Source of the DNA: UKL13-3 sp964392775
Lineage (GTDB): Bacteria > Bacteroidota > Bacteroidia > UKL13-3
DNA length: 64,000 nt
Direction: 5' to 3'
Assembly (NCBI GenBank): GCA_964392775.1
Contig: CAYMRD010000009.1
Location: 1 to 64,000 of the forward strand
Shown here: positions 48,499 through 56,632 of the stretch, piece after piece
How the letters are laid out: every line of letters begins with the position of its first letter
Position numbering within the stretch: position 1 is the stretch's first letter
The notes under the pieces: generated by a model
Told to the model about the DNA's origin: nothing
The model's input: the letters and a program-made list of their open reading frames with translations, nothing else
Database searches by the model: none
Translations under genes and position numbers: made by a program

Positions 48499-50556
48499 TT
48501 ATTTTTCTTCTTTTTTTTGCCTACTGCCTACTTCTCTCATCACTTCATCAACCGTTGATACCGGCAGCGAACAGGTTTTATCGGTACACACATAAATCGA
48601 AACTTCTTCACCCGGTATTTTTTCTTTGAATAACGGAAGATGACTCTCTTTACTTAATGCAACAACAATGCTATTCGGAATATACTGTTTATCCAAGGCT
48701 CGCTTCCATACAAAAGCCTGCTCACCCGAAACAATCACCTGCCTGAATCCAAACTGTTTCCACAACAAAGCCTGCATCCAGTTCGCATAACCCGAAGGTT
48801 GTTCGGAAGCCTGTTGCTGAATGTTTAACAATAAGGTATCGGCCATTGTATGATAGGTGTCGGATTCGAAATAATACCCCATCTTGATGAGCACCTTGGC
48901 CAATACAGAGTTGGCGCATGAAATCACATCATCGCGTGTATCTGTTTTGCGAGATACCAGTGGTGCATCATCGTTGGAAGTGAAATAAAACAAACCTGTT
49001 TCGGTATTGTAAAACTGTGTGATAGCCGACTCTAAAATCAAACGTGCATAATGTAAATAATTTTCGTTGGCACCTGCTTCAAAAAGTGCTATCAATGCAT
49101 CACACAAATTGGCATAATCTTCGGCAAATCCGTGAATGGAAACCTTTCCATCTTTGTAAATGCGATAGAGTTTATTCTCCATCCAAACATGTTCAAGGAG
49201 TGTATCGGCTGCCAGTTTTGCGGCATTAAAGTATGCAGGTTTGCCAAAGGTTTCGTAGGCTTCGGCATATCCTTTTATCATCAAGGCATTCCATGAGGTG
49301 ATACATTTATTGTCCAAACCCGGAGCAATCCGGCTGTCGCGAACCTCCAGTAATTTTTGGCGGCATAGCTCAATGATCGTTTCAATCTCACTGATTGATT
49401 TTCCGGTCAACGATTCAAGTTCCATATCGCTGCGTGTTTTGTATAAAATGTTTACGCCATGTTCCCAATTGCCAAATTTGTCAACGCTGTAATACAAACT
49501 GAAGAGGGGCTCATCGTTACCCAAAATGGAACTTAGTTCAGTTTGAGTCCATACATAATATTTTCCTTCCACGCCTTCACTGTCGGCATCGAGGGCGCTG
49601 TAAAACAATCCTTCGGCACCGGTGAGTTCTTGTTGGATGAACTGATGGGTTTGCTCCACTACTTTTGCGTACAATGGAAGAGCGTGATGTCGGTATGCCT
49701 TCGCATACAATCCCATCAATTGTCCGTTATCGTATAACATCTTTTCAAAGTGCGGAACCTTCCAGAATGAGTCGGTACTATACCGCGCAAACCCGCCACC
49801 CAGTTGGTCAAAAATGCCGCCATTCGCCATACGCTGCAACGTGATATGTGCGGCATCGGTATACGATTTTTCATTGGTCAATGCTCCGTATTGCAGCATA
49901 CATTCCCAGCTCGAAGGCATGGGGAATTTAGGCGCCCATCCATATCCTCCCAGTTGTGTATCTACTTTCCCAATCCATCTATTCATCACAGTGTGGAGTT
50001 GTTCCTTATGTACATTGCCGGTGGCTTTATTCCCGGTGGCTTCAGCCACCGGACTAATAGCATCTAATTGTTTAATACCTCTTGTTAAATCAGCTGCAAT
50101 TTCAAGCGCTTCTTCTTTTTTGTTTTTGTAAAAAGAATGCAACGAGTGTAGCACCCGTTCCCATTCGGTTTTGGGGAAATAAGTTCCTCCATGCAAAGGA
50201 CGTCCATCGGGCAATACAAAACAGTTGAGAGGCCAGCCTCCACGACCCGTGAGCAACTGAATGGCATCCATATACAACTGATCTACATCGGGACGTTCTT
50301 CACGATCGACCTTGATGCAGATAAAATGTTCGTTCATAATCGCTGCGGTGTCTTCTTGCTCAAAACACTCGCGCTCCATCACATGACACCAATGACAGGC
50401 CGAATAACCTATGCTCACCAATACCAGCTTGTCTTCGCGTCTGGCTTGTTCAAAAGCCTCTTCGCTCCACTCAACCCAGTTTACAGGATTGTGGGCATGC
50501 TGCAACAAATACGGGCTTGAGGCATGGATGAGGGCATTGGTGTGGTTGTGTGTCAT
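48499..50556 (-). CDS. YyaL/SPATA20-type thioredoxin-domain protein
   Basis: A 685-residue protein of the DUF255/YyaL/SPATA20 family. The N-terminal thioredoxin-like domain (1-165) shows SPYLLQHAHNPVNWVEWSEE, then SIGYSACHWCHVMERECFEQ with the WCXXC-like CHWC, and GRGGWPLNCFVLPDGRPLHG. The C-terminal (alpha/alpha)6 barrel resembles N-acylglucosamine epimerases (WNALMIKGYAEAYETFGK). Its physiological role is unresolved in any organism I know. No signal peptide, so cytoplasmic. It is 16 bases downstream of the DUF4153 gene and may share its transcript. Confidence 0.92.
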   Translation of the reverse strand: MTHNHTNALIHASSPYLLQHAHNPVNWVEWSEEAFEQARREDKLVLVSIGYSACHWCHVMERECFEQEDTAAIMNEHFICIKVDREERPDVDQLYMDAIQLLTGRGGWPLNCFVLPDGRPLHGGTYFPKTEWERVLHSLHSFYKNKKEEALEIAADLTRGIKQLDAISPVAEATGNKATGNVHKEQLHTVMNRWIGKVDTQLGGYGWAPKFPMPSSWECMLQYGALTNEKSYTDAAHITLQRMANGGIFDQLGGGFARYSTDSFWKVPHFEKMLYDNGQLMGLYAKAYRHHALPLYAKVVEQTHQFIQQELTGAEGLFYSALDADSEGVEGKYYVWTQTELSSILGNDEPLFSLYYSVDKFGNWEHGVNILYKTRSDMELESLTGKSISEIETIIELCRQKLLEVRDSRIAPGLDNKCITSWNALMIKGYAEAYETFGKPAYFNAAKLAADTLLEHVWMENKLYRIYKDGKVSIHGFAEDYANLCDALIALFEAGANENYLHYARLILESAITQFYNTETGLFYFTSNDDAPLVSRKTDTRDDVISCANSVLAKVLIKMGYYFESDTYHTMADTLLLNIQQQASEQPSGYANWMQALLWKQFGFRQVIVSGEQAFVWKRALDKQYIPNSIVVALSKESHLPLFKEKIPGEEVSIYVCTDKTCSLPVSTVDEVMREVGSRQKKEEK

Positions 50557-50572
50557 TGCAACAAAACTACAC

Positions 50573-52324
50573 TTACTGAGGCTTTACTCCAATACAAATG
50601 ATGCCCGAAAACGAATTGATATCATAAACTCCTTTTTTGATGAACCCGTTTAAATTGGTATATATTAATTTGATCTTATATCGCTCTGTTTCGACAATTT
50701 GGGTAAGATCGTTCCTGTTATAATCGGAACCCGATACCGGTTTCAGTTGATTGGCAAAAGCATTCACATCAACCGTGATCTTGTCGTTATGAATATTGAG
50801 GATCAACAATCCACCTTCCCTTTTGGCCGAAACAGGGTAATAAGTATTGTTTACAAGCAAGCAAGAATCACAATTCATTTTTTCATGCACCGGCAACTCC
50901 AGTACAAGATCATAACCTGTTACCTGGTGCATGTTTGTGAACGAACTCCAAATATTAAATTGATCATCCAGCTTCGATCCATAACGATTGTATGCAGTAT
51001 ACTCTAATCCCAATGCTGCCATTACCTTGCGGTTGTACGAACCGATACCCATTGTGGTGATGGTATCCAATTGGTGGTTCGATTCTGCAATCAGAAATTC
51101 AGAGCCATGGTTGTCGAGTAAATAATCAACTACACTGCTCAATTCTTTTTGGTCTTCTTTCGAAAGCCGCTCTGTTTCGTTTTGGTGAAGATAGTTTTGA
51201 TAACGGCTCAGCTGACTAATTTTAGAAACATATTGCGCACTCTGAGGTCCGTAAAGGGTTAATAAACCTGTTAAACATAAACTCAACGGAATGAGCTTGA
51301 GGTTTTGTGTGTTTCGAATGAGAAAATACACCACGATAAACGTAAGCCATAAGGCCAGCACAAAAACATAATACCGCTCAGGTGTAAATCCGTAATGGGA
51401 AATGCGGTACAAAATGGCCCAATACAATAAACCCAACAGCGGAATCAAAAAATAGTAAAACCATTTGTAAAAGGTTTTCATCCATACATTACCCTCCAAA
51501 TGACTGATGGGATAAATAAGCAGGAATGACAAAATACCAAAGATGGCATACACCAAAATGAGAATGGAAACCCAACCGTATGGAAGACTAAAGGTGAGTA
51601 CGATTTTGGTTTCATAAGCAATAAGAATAATCAGGTAGAGGCTCACCAGGGGAATCAATACAAACTGGGTAAAAGCCTTTAACCCTTTCGGATAATCAGT
51701 TTCCAGGGTTTCGGATTGCGGTTTGGGAATCCCGGCCAAAAAGAACAGCGTATTAAAAATAGCAGCTATGGTCAAAAACAAATGCGGGTATATTTTTCCA
51801 TTGATATCGAGTTCGAATAATTTATCCAACGCAACAATGGCCAGACTTAACCCGGCAAATAAAGCAGCACTGTATAAACCTGCTGTGAGAATGCGGACGA
51901 ATAACCTTTTATTAAACTCCCAAAATCCATTTATATCTACGCCCTTATTTATAAATCCGGCAAACGAAACGGCTAAGTGGAAACTGATATTCAATACAGC
52001 AAAGCGCAACAACTCAATTTCTTTGGGTGTATCGCTAAAGGTAAAATAGAATCCGCAAAGCAACAGGAGTAAAACAGGTTGAACAAGGAATCGTTTGGAT
52101 GTCCAGCGTTGTGATGTTTCAAAAAACAAACTGGAAGAAAGAAAGACCACAAGTCCCAAAGCTGCGCACATGGCAATTTTTGCTAAAACGTTTTCGTCAC
52201 CGCTTTCTTCAATTCCAAAATGGCCGCACACCGTAGCCACAACAGCGCAAAGAGTTTCGAACGGGAACCGGGCGATTGTTTTTCCGGTATGGTTAAGCAC
52301 GTGGTTGAGGGAAGGTAGTTTCAT
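50573..52324 (-). CDS. DUF4153 membrane protein
   Basis: A 583-residue protein from the ATG at 52324 (MKLPSLNHVLNH). About 12 hydrophobic segments fill residues 30-380, and a soluble C-terminal part (about 400-583) has DYLLDNHGSEFLIAESN and GYDLVLELPVHEKMNCDSC. It matches DUF4153, common in Bacteroidota, function unknown. The open frame extends 171 codons further upstream, but that stretch translates dispersed repeats (such as ALSTSSVQAFDLTG-like text) and lacks homology, so I exclude it. Confidence 0.85.
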   Translation of the reverse strand: MKLPSLNHVLNHTGKTIARFPFETLCAVVATVCGHFGIEESGDENVLAKIAMCAALGLVVFLSSSLFFETSQRWTSKRFLVQPVLLLLLCGFYFTFSDTPKEIELLRFAVLNISFHLAVSFAGFINKGVDINGFWEFNKRLFVRILTAGLYSAALFAGLSLAIVALDKLFELDINGKIYPHLFLTIAAIFNTLFFLAGIPKPQSETLETDYPKGLKAFTQFVLIPLVSLYLIILIAYETKIVLTFSLPYGWVSILILVYAIFGILSFLLIYPISHLEGNVWMKTFYKWFYYFLIPLLGLLYWAILYRISHYGFTPERYYVFVLALWLTFIVVYFLIRNTQNLKLIPLSLCLTGLLTLYGPQSAQYVSKISQLSRYQNYLHQNETERLSKEDQKELSSVVDYLLDNHGSEFLIAESNHQLDTITTMGIGSYNRKVMAALGLEYTAYNRYGSKLDDQFNIWSSFTNMHQVTGYDLVLELPVHEKMNCDSCLLVNNTYYPVSAKREGGLLILNIHNDKITVDVNAFANQLKPVSGSDYNRNDLTQIVETERYKIKLIYTNLNGFIKKGVYDINSFSGIICIGVKPQ

Positions 52325-52795
52325 CGATTGGATTTTGGGTATAACGAAGATATAGAATTGGGTAGTATGGCAAAATGTGTTGCTACTAAGTTCATCTCTC
52401 ACGTCTCGACTCCGCTCGACATGACCCTGCGCACGTATTTGGTTAATGAAGCAGAATACTCCTGTCAGATCGAAAGCCTGCACTGAGCTTGTCGAAAGCT
52501 TGCACTGAGCTTGTCGAAGTGTGTAGCCGGGAGCTGACTGAACTTGGTGCAACTTGGTGTCCTTGTGCCTCCGTGTATAAGGAAAAGCCACCAAGGCTCC
52601 AAGACACAATGTTTCACCAAGGCTAAGTTGTGGGTATTCTTGGTGCTCTTTCTTCTTTCTTCTTTTGGTGGCGAAAGATATTGACATCAGCTTCGACATG
52701 ACTTTTGTGGAAACGTCAATGGACGGCTTACGTTCGATAAAATTGCAATCAGCATGAAAATACGTAATTTGCGTACAGCCTAAAACAAATTTTAT
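52325..52795. repeat. Intergenic repeat cluster before the YifB gene
   Basis: Contains the CTCGACTCCGCTCGA repeat (52405-52425), a 22-bp tandem pair built on GCACTGAGCTTGTCGAAAGC (about 52480-52519), and CACCAAGGCTCCAAGACAC-type fragments (from about 52590). No gene is seen. The promoters of the two divergent genes must lie at its ends. Confidence 0.7.
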
Positions 52796-54337
52796 ATGCT
52801 CATTCGAACTTACGGTAGCGCTGTACATGGTGTGCATGCTGTTACCATTACCGTTGAAGTTAACGTATCAGACCAAGGGATTGGTTACAGCTTAGTGGGG
52901 TTACCCGATAATGCCGTTAAAGAAGGAAAGGAACGGATTGAAACGGCCGTGCGCAATCTTCAACTATCCATGCCCCGCAAGCGCACGGTTATTAATATGG
53001 CTCCGGCCGATATCCGCAAGGAAGGTTCATCGTATGATTTGCCTATTGCCCTTGGTGTTTTAGCAGCCAGTGAGCAATTACAATCCGACAAACTCGATAA
53101 GTATATTTTGATGGGAGAGTTGGCTTTGGATGGAACACTCAAACCGATTAAAGGCGCTTTGCCCATCGCTATTCAGGCACGAGCAGAAGGTTTTGAAGGA
53201 TTTATTTTGCCCATGGATAATGCCCGCGAAGCGGCTATTGTCAATAACCTCAAAGTGTATGGAGCCAACTCTTTAAAAGAGGTGATTGGTTTTTTGAATG
53301 ACGAAGAAACGCTTGAACAGGTAACGATTGATACGCGTCTGGAGTTTGAGCAAAACATGCTCAAAAACGATACGGATTTTTCGGATGTGCGCGGACAGGA
53401 AAACATCAAACGAGCATTGGAGATTGCAGCAGCCGGAGGACATAATGTAATTTTGATTGGTCCGCCCGGAGCGGGTAAAACCATGCTGGCCAAACGCCTT
53501 CCTTCCATCCTGCCTCCGCTGAGTTTACAGGAAGCGCTCGAAACAACCAAGATCCATTCGGTAGCCGGAAGACTGGCAGCCAATACTTCGTTGTTGTACC
53601 AGCGTCCGTTTCGCAATCCACACCATACAATTTCTGATATTGCGTTGGTTGGCGGAGGTAACAATCCACAACCCGGAGAAATATCACTGGCACATAACGG
53701 AGTGTTGTTTTTGGATGAACTGCCCGAGTTTAAACGAACAGTTTTGGAGGTGATGCGTCAACCACTGGAAGAACGCAGAATCACCATTTCGCGGGCTAAG
53801 TTTACAGTTGAATACCCTTCGAGTTTTATGCTGGTGGCTTCTATGAATCCGTGTCCATGCGGATATTTTAACCACCCCGAAAAAGAATGTGTATGTGGTC
53901 CGGGTATGGTGCAAAAGTATGTAAGCAAAGTATCGGGCCCGTTGCTTGACCGGATTGATATTCATATTGAAGTGACACCTGTTAATTTTGATCAGCTGGC
54001 CGATACACGCAAGGCTGAGCAGAGTGTGCATATACGGGAGCGGGTGATGCAGGCACGTGATGTACAGCAACAACGCTATGCCGATAAGGAAGATATGTTT
54101 TGCAATGCGCAGATGAGCAGTACGCAGGTGCGGGAATGGTGTGGGATACCAACAGCCGGACAACAACTTTTAAAAACAGCAATGACCAAATTGCAACTGA
54201 GTGCACGTGCTTACGACAGGATTCTAAAAGTGTCGAGAACCATTGCTGATTTGGAAGGGTGCAGTGAAATAAAGATTGAACATTTGGCGGAGGCGATTCA
54301 GTATAGGAGTTTGGATAGGGAAACGTGGAGTGGATAG
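52796..54337 (+). CDS. YifB/ComM-type Mg chelatase-like AAA+ ATPase
   Basis: A 513-residue protein with an N-terminal Lon-protease-S16-like ChlI domain (1-170; VSDQGIGYSLVGLPDNAVKE, IRKEGSSYDLPIALGVL), an AAA+ core with Walker A IGPPGAGKTMLAKRLP and Walker B VLFLDELPEF, a Cys-rich insert (MNPCPCGYFNHPEKECVCGP) and a C-terminal Mg-chelatase subdomain. In competent bacteria ComM is a helicase that aids branch migration during transformation. YifB relatives occur widely without competence. A zinc site from the four Cys is likely. It is transcribed alone, followed by a repeat cluster. Confidence 0.93.
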   Translation: MLIRTYGSAVHGVHAVTITVEVNVSDQGIGYSLVGLPDNAVKEGKERIETAVRNLQLSMPRKRTVINMAPADIRKEGSSYDLPIALGVLAASEQLQSDKLDKYILMGELALDGTLKPIKGALPIAIQARAEGFEGFILPMDNAREAAIVNNLKVYGANSLKEVIGFLNDEETLEQVTIDTRLEFEQNMLKNDTDFSDVRGQENIKRALEIAAAGGHNVILIGPPGAGKTMLAKRLPSILPPLSLQEALETTKIHSVAGRLAANTSLLYQRPFRNPHHTISDIALVGGGNNPQPGEISLAHNGVLFLDELPEFKRTVLEVMRQPLEERRITISRAKFTVEYPSSFMLVASMNPCPCGYFNHPEKECVCGPGMVQKYVSKVSGPLLDRIDIHIEVTPVNFDQLADTRKAEQSVHIRERVMQARDVQQQRYADKEDMFCNAQMSSTQVREWCGIPTAGQQLLKTAMTKLQLSARAYDRILKVSRTIADLEGCSEIKIEHLAEAIQYRSLDRETWSG

Positions 54338-54638
54338 GAGATGTTACGTCCCTACGGGACTTGAGGAAACTCTGGTCTCTTGCGGGTTACCTATACATCG
54401 TCCCTACAGGACTACTCAGTTACAATCCCGAAGGGATGAAATTATTCCAGATGGATATGTAGTGTGGTATGAAACCCTGAAAGGGTGATATTATTAAGTT
54501 TATGTCACCCCTTCGGGGTTTAATGGATGTGATTATCTTTTTAGCCCTTCGGGCTTTGCCTTCGTATCTTTTAATTTCAAAGGGATTATATTTTGAAGAG
54601 ACGCAACAAATCATACATCCTACATCAGAAATCACACA
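54338..54638. repeat. Cluster of short palindromic repeats
   Basis: Several small hairpin repeats in about 260 bases: GTCCCTACGGGAC (54350), GTCCCTACAGGAC (54402), TCCCGAAGGGA (54426), ACCCTGAAAGGGT (54475), CCCCTTCGGGG (54507) and GCCCTTCGGGC (54542). REP-like clusters of this form are frequent in Bacteroidota. No gene is seen. Confidence 0.8.
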
Positions 54639-54971
54639 TCAAATCGCAAGTTCCACTGCCGGATCCCAAAACAGTTTATCAAAGTTCACAACAGCATCTT
54701 CTTTCACCCTGATTCCTTCGGCTTCAAGTAACTCCTGCATGCGGTTGGGTGAAGCAAAATGATGTTTGCCGGTTAGCACTCCCTTGCGGTTTAATACCCG
54801 GTGAGCCGGGATATTTGGCAGGCTGTGAGCATTGTTCATGGCATAGCCCACCAGCCTCGAACTTTTTGCAGCACCCAAATATCTGGCAATAGCGCCATAG
54901 CTGGTAACACGTCCTTTGGGAATCAGCTTCACCACTTCGTATACATCGTTAAAAAAAGTTGATTGTTCCAT
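54639..54971 (-). CDS. Alkyltransferase-like (MGMT-family) protein
   Basis: A 110-residue MGMT-fold DNA-binding protein. It has the helix-turn-helix GRVTSYGAIARYLGAAKSSR and the pocket region GYAMNNAHSLPNIPAHRVLN. The methyl-accepting PCHR of true alkylguanine alkyltransferases is replaced by PAHR, so it cannot accept alkyl groups. Such ATL proteins flag O6-alkylguanine for nucleotide excision repair in organisms studied. It begins MEQSTFFNDVYEVV, and it is a single gene. Confidence 0.92.
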   Translation of the reverse strand: MEQSTFFNDVYEVVKLIPKGRVTSYGAIARYLGAAKSSRLVGYAMNNAHSLPNIPAHRVLNRKGVLTGKHHFASPNRMQELLEAEGIRVKEDAVVNFDKLFWDPAVELAI

Positions 54972-55206
54972 TGGATTGGATGAAGAAACAAGTTGATGAA
55001 TTGAGATTGAAATTCCAAATAAATACCTGTTTACTCAAATTTGAGTGACTGTCGGGAAGATGTCAACTAATAATAACACTAGCTAATTGTTTCCGCAGAT
55101 ACCAGAAAAAGATCAGGTATTATGCAGGAAACAAGATTACTGAAACTGACTATCCGAATATTGTCAACTAAACGTCTTCCCCGTAGTCATTTAACTATAT
55201 TATTCC

Positions 55207-55214
55207 TACCTTTG
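55207..55214 (+). promoter_or_regulatory. -7 box of the homocysteine methyltransferase gene
   Basis: TACCTTTG, a full TAnnTTTG match 18 bases before the ATG at 55233. It supports that ATG over the longer upstream frame. Confidence 0.6.
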
Positions 55215-55232
55215 TCGCTCAGCTACCCGCAC

Positions 55233-56237
55233 ATGTCCATTCAACAACACCTGCAAAAAAGAATCTTGATTTTAGACGGAGCCATGGGCACCATGATTCA
55301 GCGCTATAAACTGGAAGAAAAAGACTTCCGCAATGTCGCATTGGCCAACCATACCCACCCGCTTAAAGGCAACAACGATTTGCTTTCGGTTACACGGCCT
55401 GATGTAATCAGGGCTATTCATGCCGAGTATTTAGAAGTGGGTGCCGATATTATTGAAACCAATACTTTTAGCGGAACCACCATTGCTCAGGCCGATTACG
55501 GATTGGGTGAAGAATGGGTATACCAGATCAACTACCAGTCAGCTAAACTGGCACGTGAAGTGGCTGATGAGTACACGGCTAAAAACCCTGATAAACCCCG
55601 GTATGTAGCGGGCTCCATCGGACCTACCAACAAAACCGCTTCCATCTCTCCCGATGTAAACGACCCGGGATTCAGGGGCATTACATTTGATGAATTGGTG
55701 ATTGCTTTTAAAGCGCAATGCAAAGGTTTGATTGAAGGTGGTGTGGATTTGCTTTTATTCGAAACCATTATTGATACGCTCAATGCCAAAGCTGCCTTGT
55801 TTGCTGCGCAGGAATTGTTTGAAGAAACGGGTAAAACCTACCCGATTATGGTATCGGGAACTATCACAGATGCATCGGGTCGTACCTTATCAGGACAAAC
55901 TACCGAAGCATTTCTGATCTCGTTGGAGCATGTTCCGTTGTTGAGCATTGGATTGAACTGCGCTTTGGGAGCAGAAGCACTTCGACCTTACTTACAGGTA
56001 TTGGCAAATCAATCTCACTTTTTTGTGAGTGCGTATCCGAATGCCGGTTTGCCAAACGAAATGGGACAATACGACCAAAGCCCTGAGGCGATGGCCAAAC
56101 AGGTGGAAACGTTTTGCAAGGAAGGACTCGTAAATATTCTGGGCGGATGTTGCGGAACAACTCCTGATCACATTAAAGCCATTGCAGATGTAGCTGCCAG
56201 ATACGAACCACGTAAGATGACAGCATCTGCTCATTAA
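55233..56237 (+). CDS. metH: Homocysteine S-methyltransferase domain (MetH N-terminal part)
   Basis: A 334-residue zinc-dependent homocysteine-binding module of cobalamin-dependent methionine synthase: LDGAMGTMIQRYKLEEKDFR, ETNTFSGTTIAQADYG, YVAGSIGPTNKTASISPDVN, LNCALGAEALRPYL, and Cys ligands in LNCALG and GGCCGTTPDHIKAIA. The pterin-, B12- and SAM-binding parts of MetH are absent. In Bacteroidota MetH is often split, so the remaining modules are probably a separate gene outside the window. Symbol given for the module only. It follows a -7 box and appears to be transcribed with the small FeoB-associated gene or alone. Confidence 0.9.
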   Translation: MSIQQHLQKRILILDGAMGTMIQRYKLEEKDFRNVALANHTHPLKGNNDLLSVTRPDVIRAIHAEYLEVGADIIETNTFSGTTIAQADYGLGEEWVYQINYQSAKLAREVADEYTAKNPDKPRYVAGSIGPTNKTASISPDVNDPGFRGITFDELVIAFKAQCKGLIEGGVDLLLFETIIDTLNAKAALFAAQELFEETGKTYPIMVSGTITDASGRTLSGQTTEAFLISLEHVPLLSIGLNCALGAEALRPYLQVLANQSHFFVSAYPNAGLPNEMGQYDQSPEAMAKQVETFCKEGLVNILGGCCGTTPDHIKAIADVAARYEPRKMTASAH

Positions 56238-56299
56238 TATAGTAAAGTAGATAGAAGGAAATTGCCTACTGCCTACTTTTTAATTGCCTACTCATTAAC

Positions 56300-56446
56300 A
56301 TGGACATACAAACCCTCATTGTTTCACTCCTCGTTATTGCAGCTATTGCATACGTGGCTCGTAGCATTTACAAAAGTGCCAAGGGGAAATCATGCGAAAG
56401 CGGTGGGTGCGGATGCGACAGCAAACCCGTAAAAAGTAAGCAGTAG
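56300..56446 (+). CDS. FeoB-associated Cys-rich membrane protein
   Basis: A 48-residue protein: one N-terminal transmembrane helix (TLIVSLLVIAAIAYVARSIY) followed by a Lys-rich segment and CESGGCGCDSKP. This is the form of FeoB-associated Cys-rich membrane proteins (PF12669), thought to act with the ferrous-iron transporter FeoB. No feo gene is in the window. It is followed by a repeat tract. Confidence 0.8.
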   Translation: MDIQTLIVSLLVIAAIAYVARSIYKSAKGKSCESGGCGCDSKPVKSKQ

Positions 56447-56632
56447 CCAGTAGGCAATTGATTACTGCTACCGAAGCTATCTGCATTCTTATTTGCCCAT
56501 TCCATATTTGCCTATTGCCTACTGCCCACTCTCTTAATTGCATATTGCTTCATTGCCTACTTTCTAATTTGCCTACTGCCTACTTTCATCATTACATACT
56601 TTCCCATTATCTTGCTTCCAAATTAGTTTCCT
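56447..56632. repeat. TTGCCTACTGCC-type repeat tract
   Basis: Multiple imperfect copies of TTGCCTACTGCCTACT (about 56508, 56552, 56570), also present at about 56265 and 48520. The tract fills the space up to the GTG start of the permease. No gene is seen. Confidence 0.7.

Noticed and set aside
52325..52837. 171-codon N-terminal extension of the DUF4153 gene
   Set aside because: The extension translates dispersed repeats, overlaps the YifB start region and precedes a normal ATG at 52324 from which the family-like sequence begins.
54639..54971. Functional O6-methylguanine methyltransferase
   Set aside because: The acceptor Cys of PCHR is replaced by Ala (PAHR), so it is an alkyltransferase-like protein.
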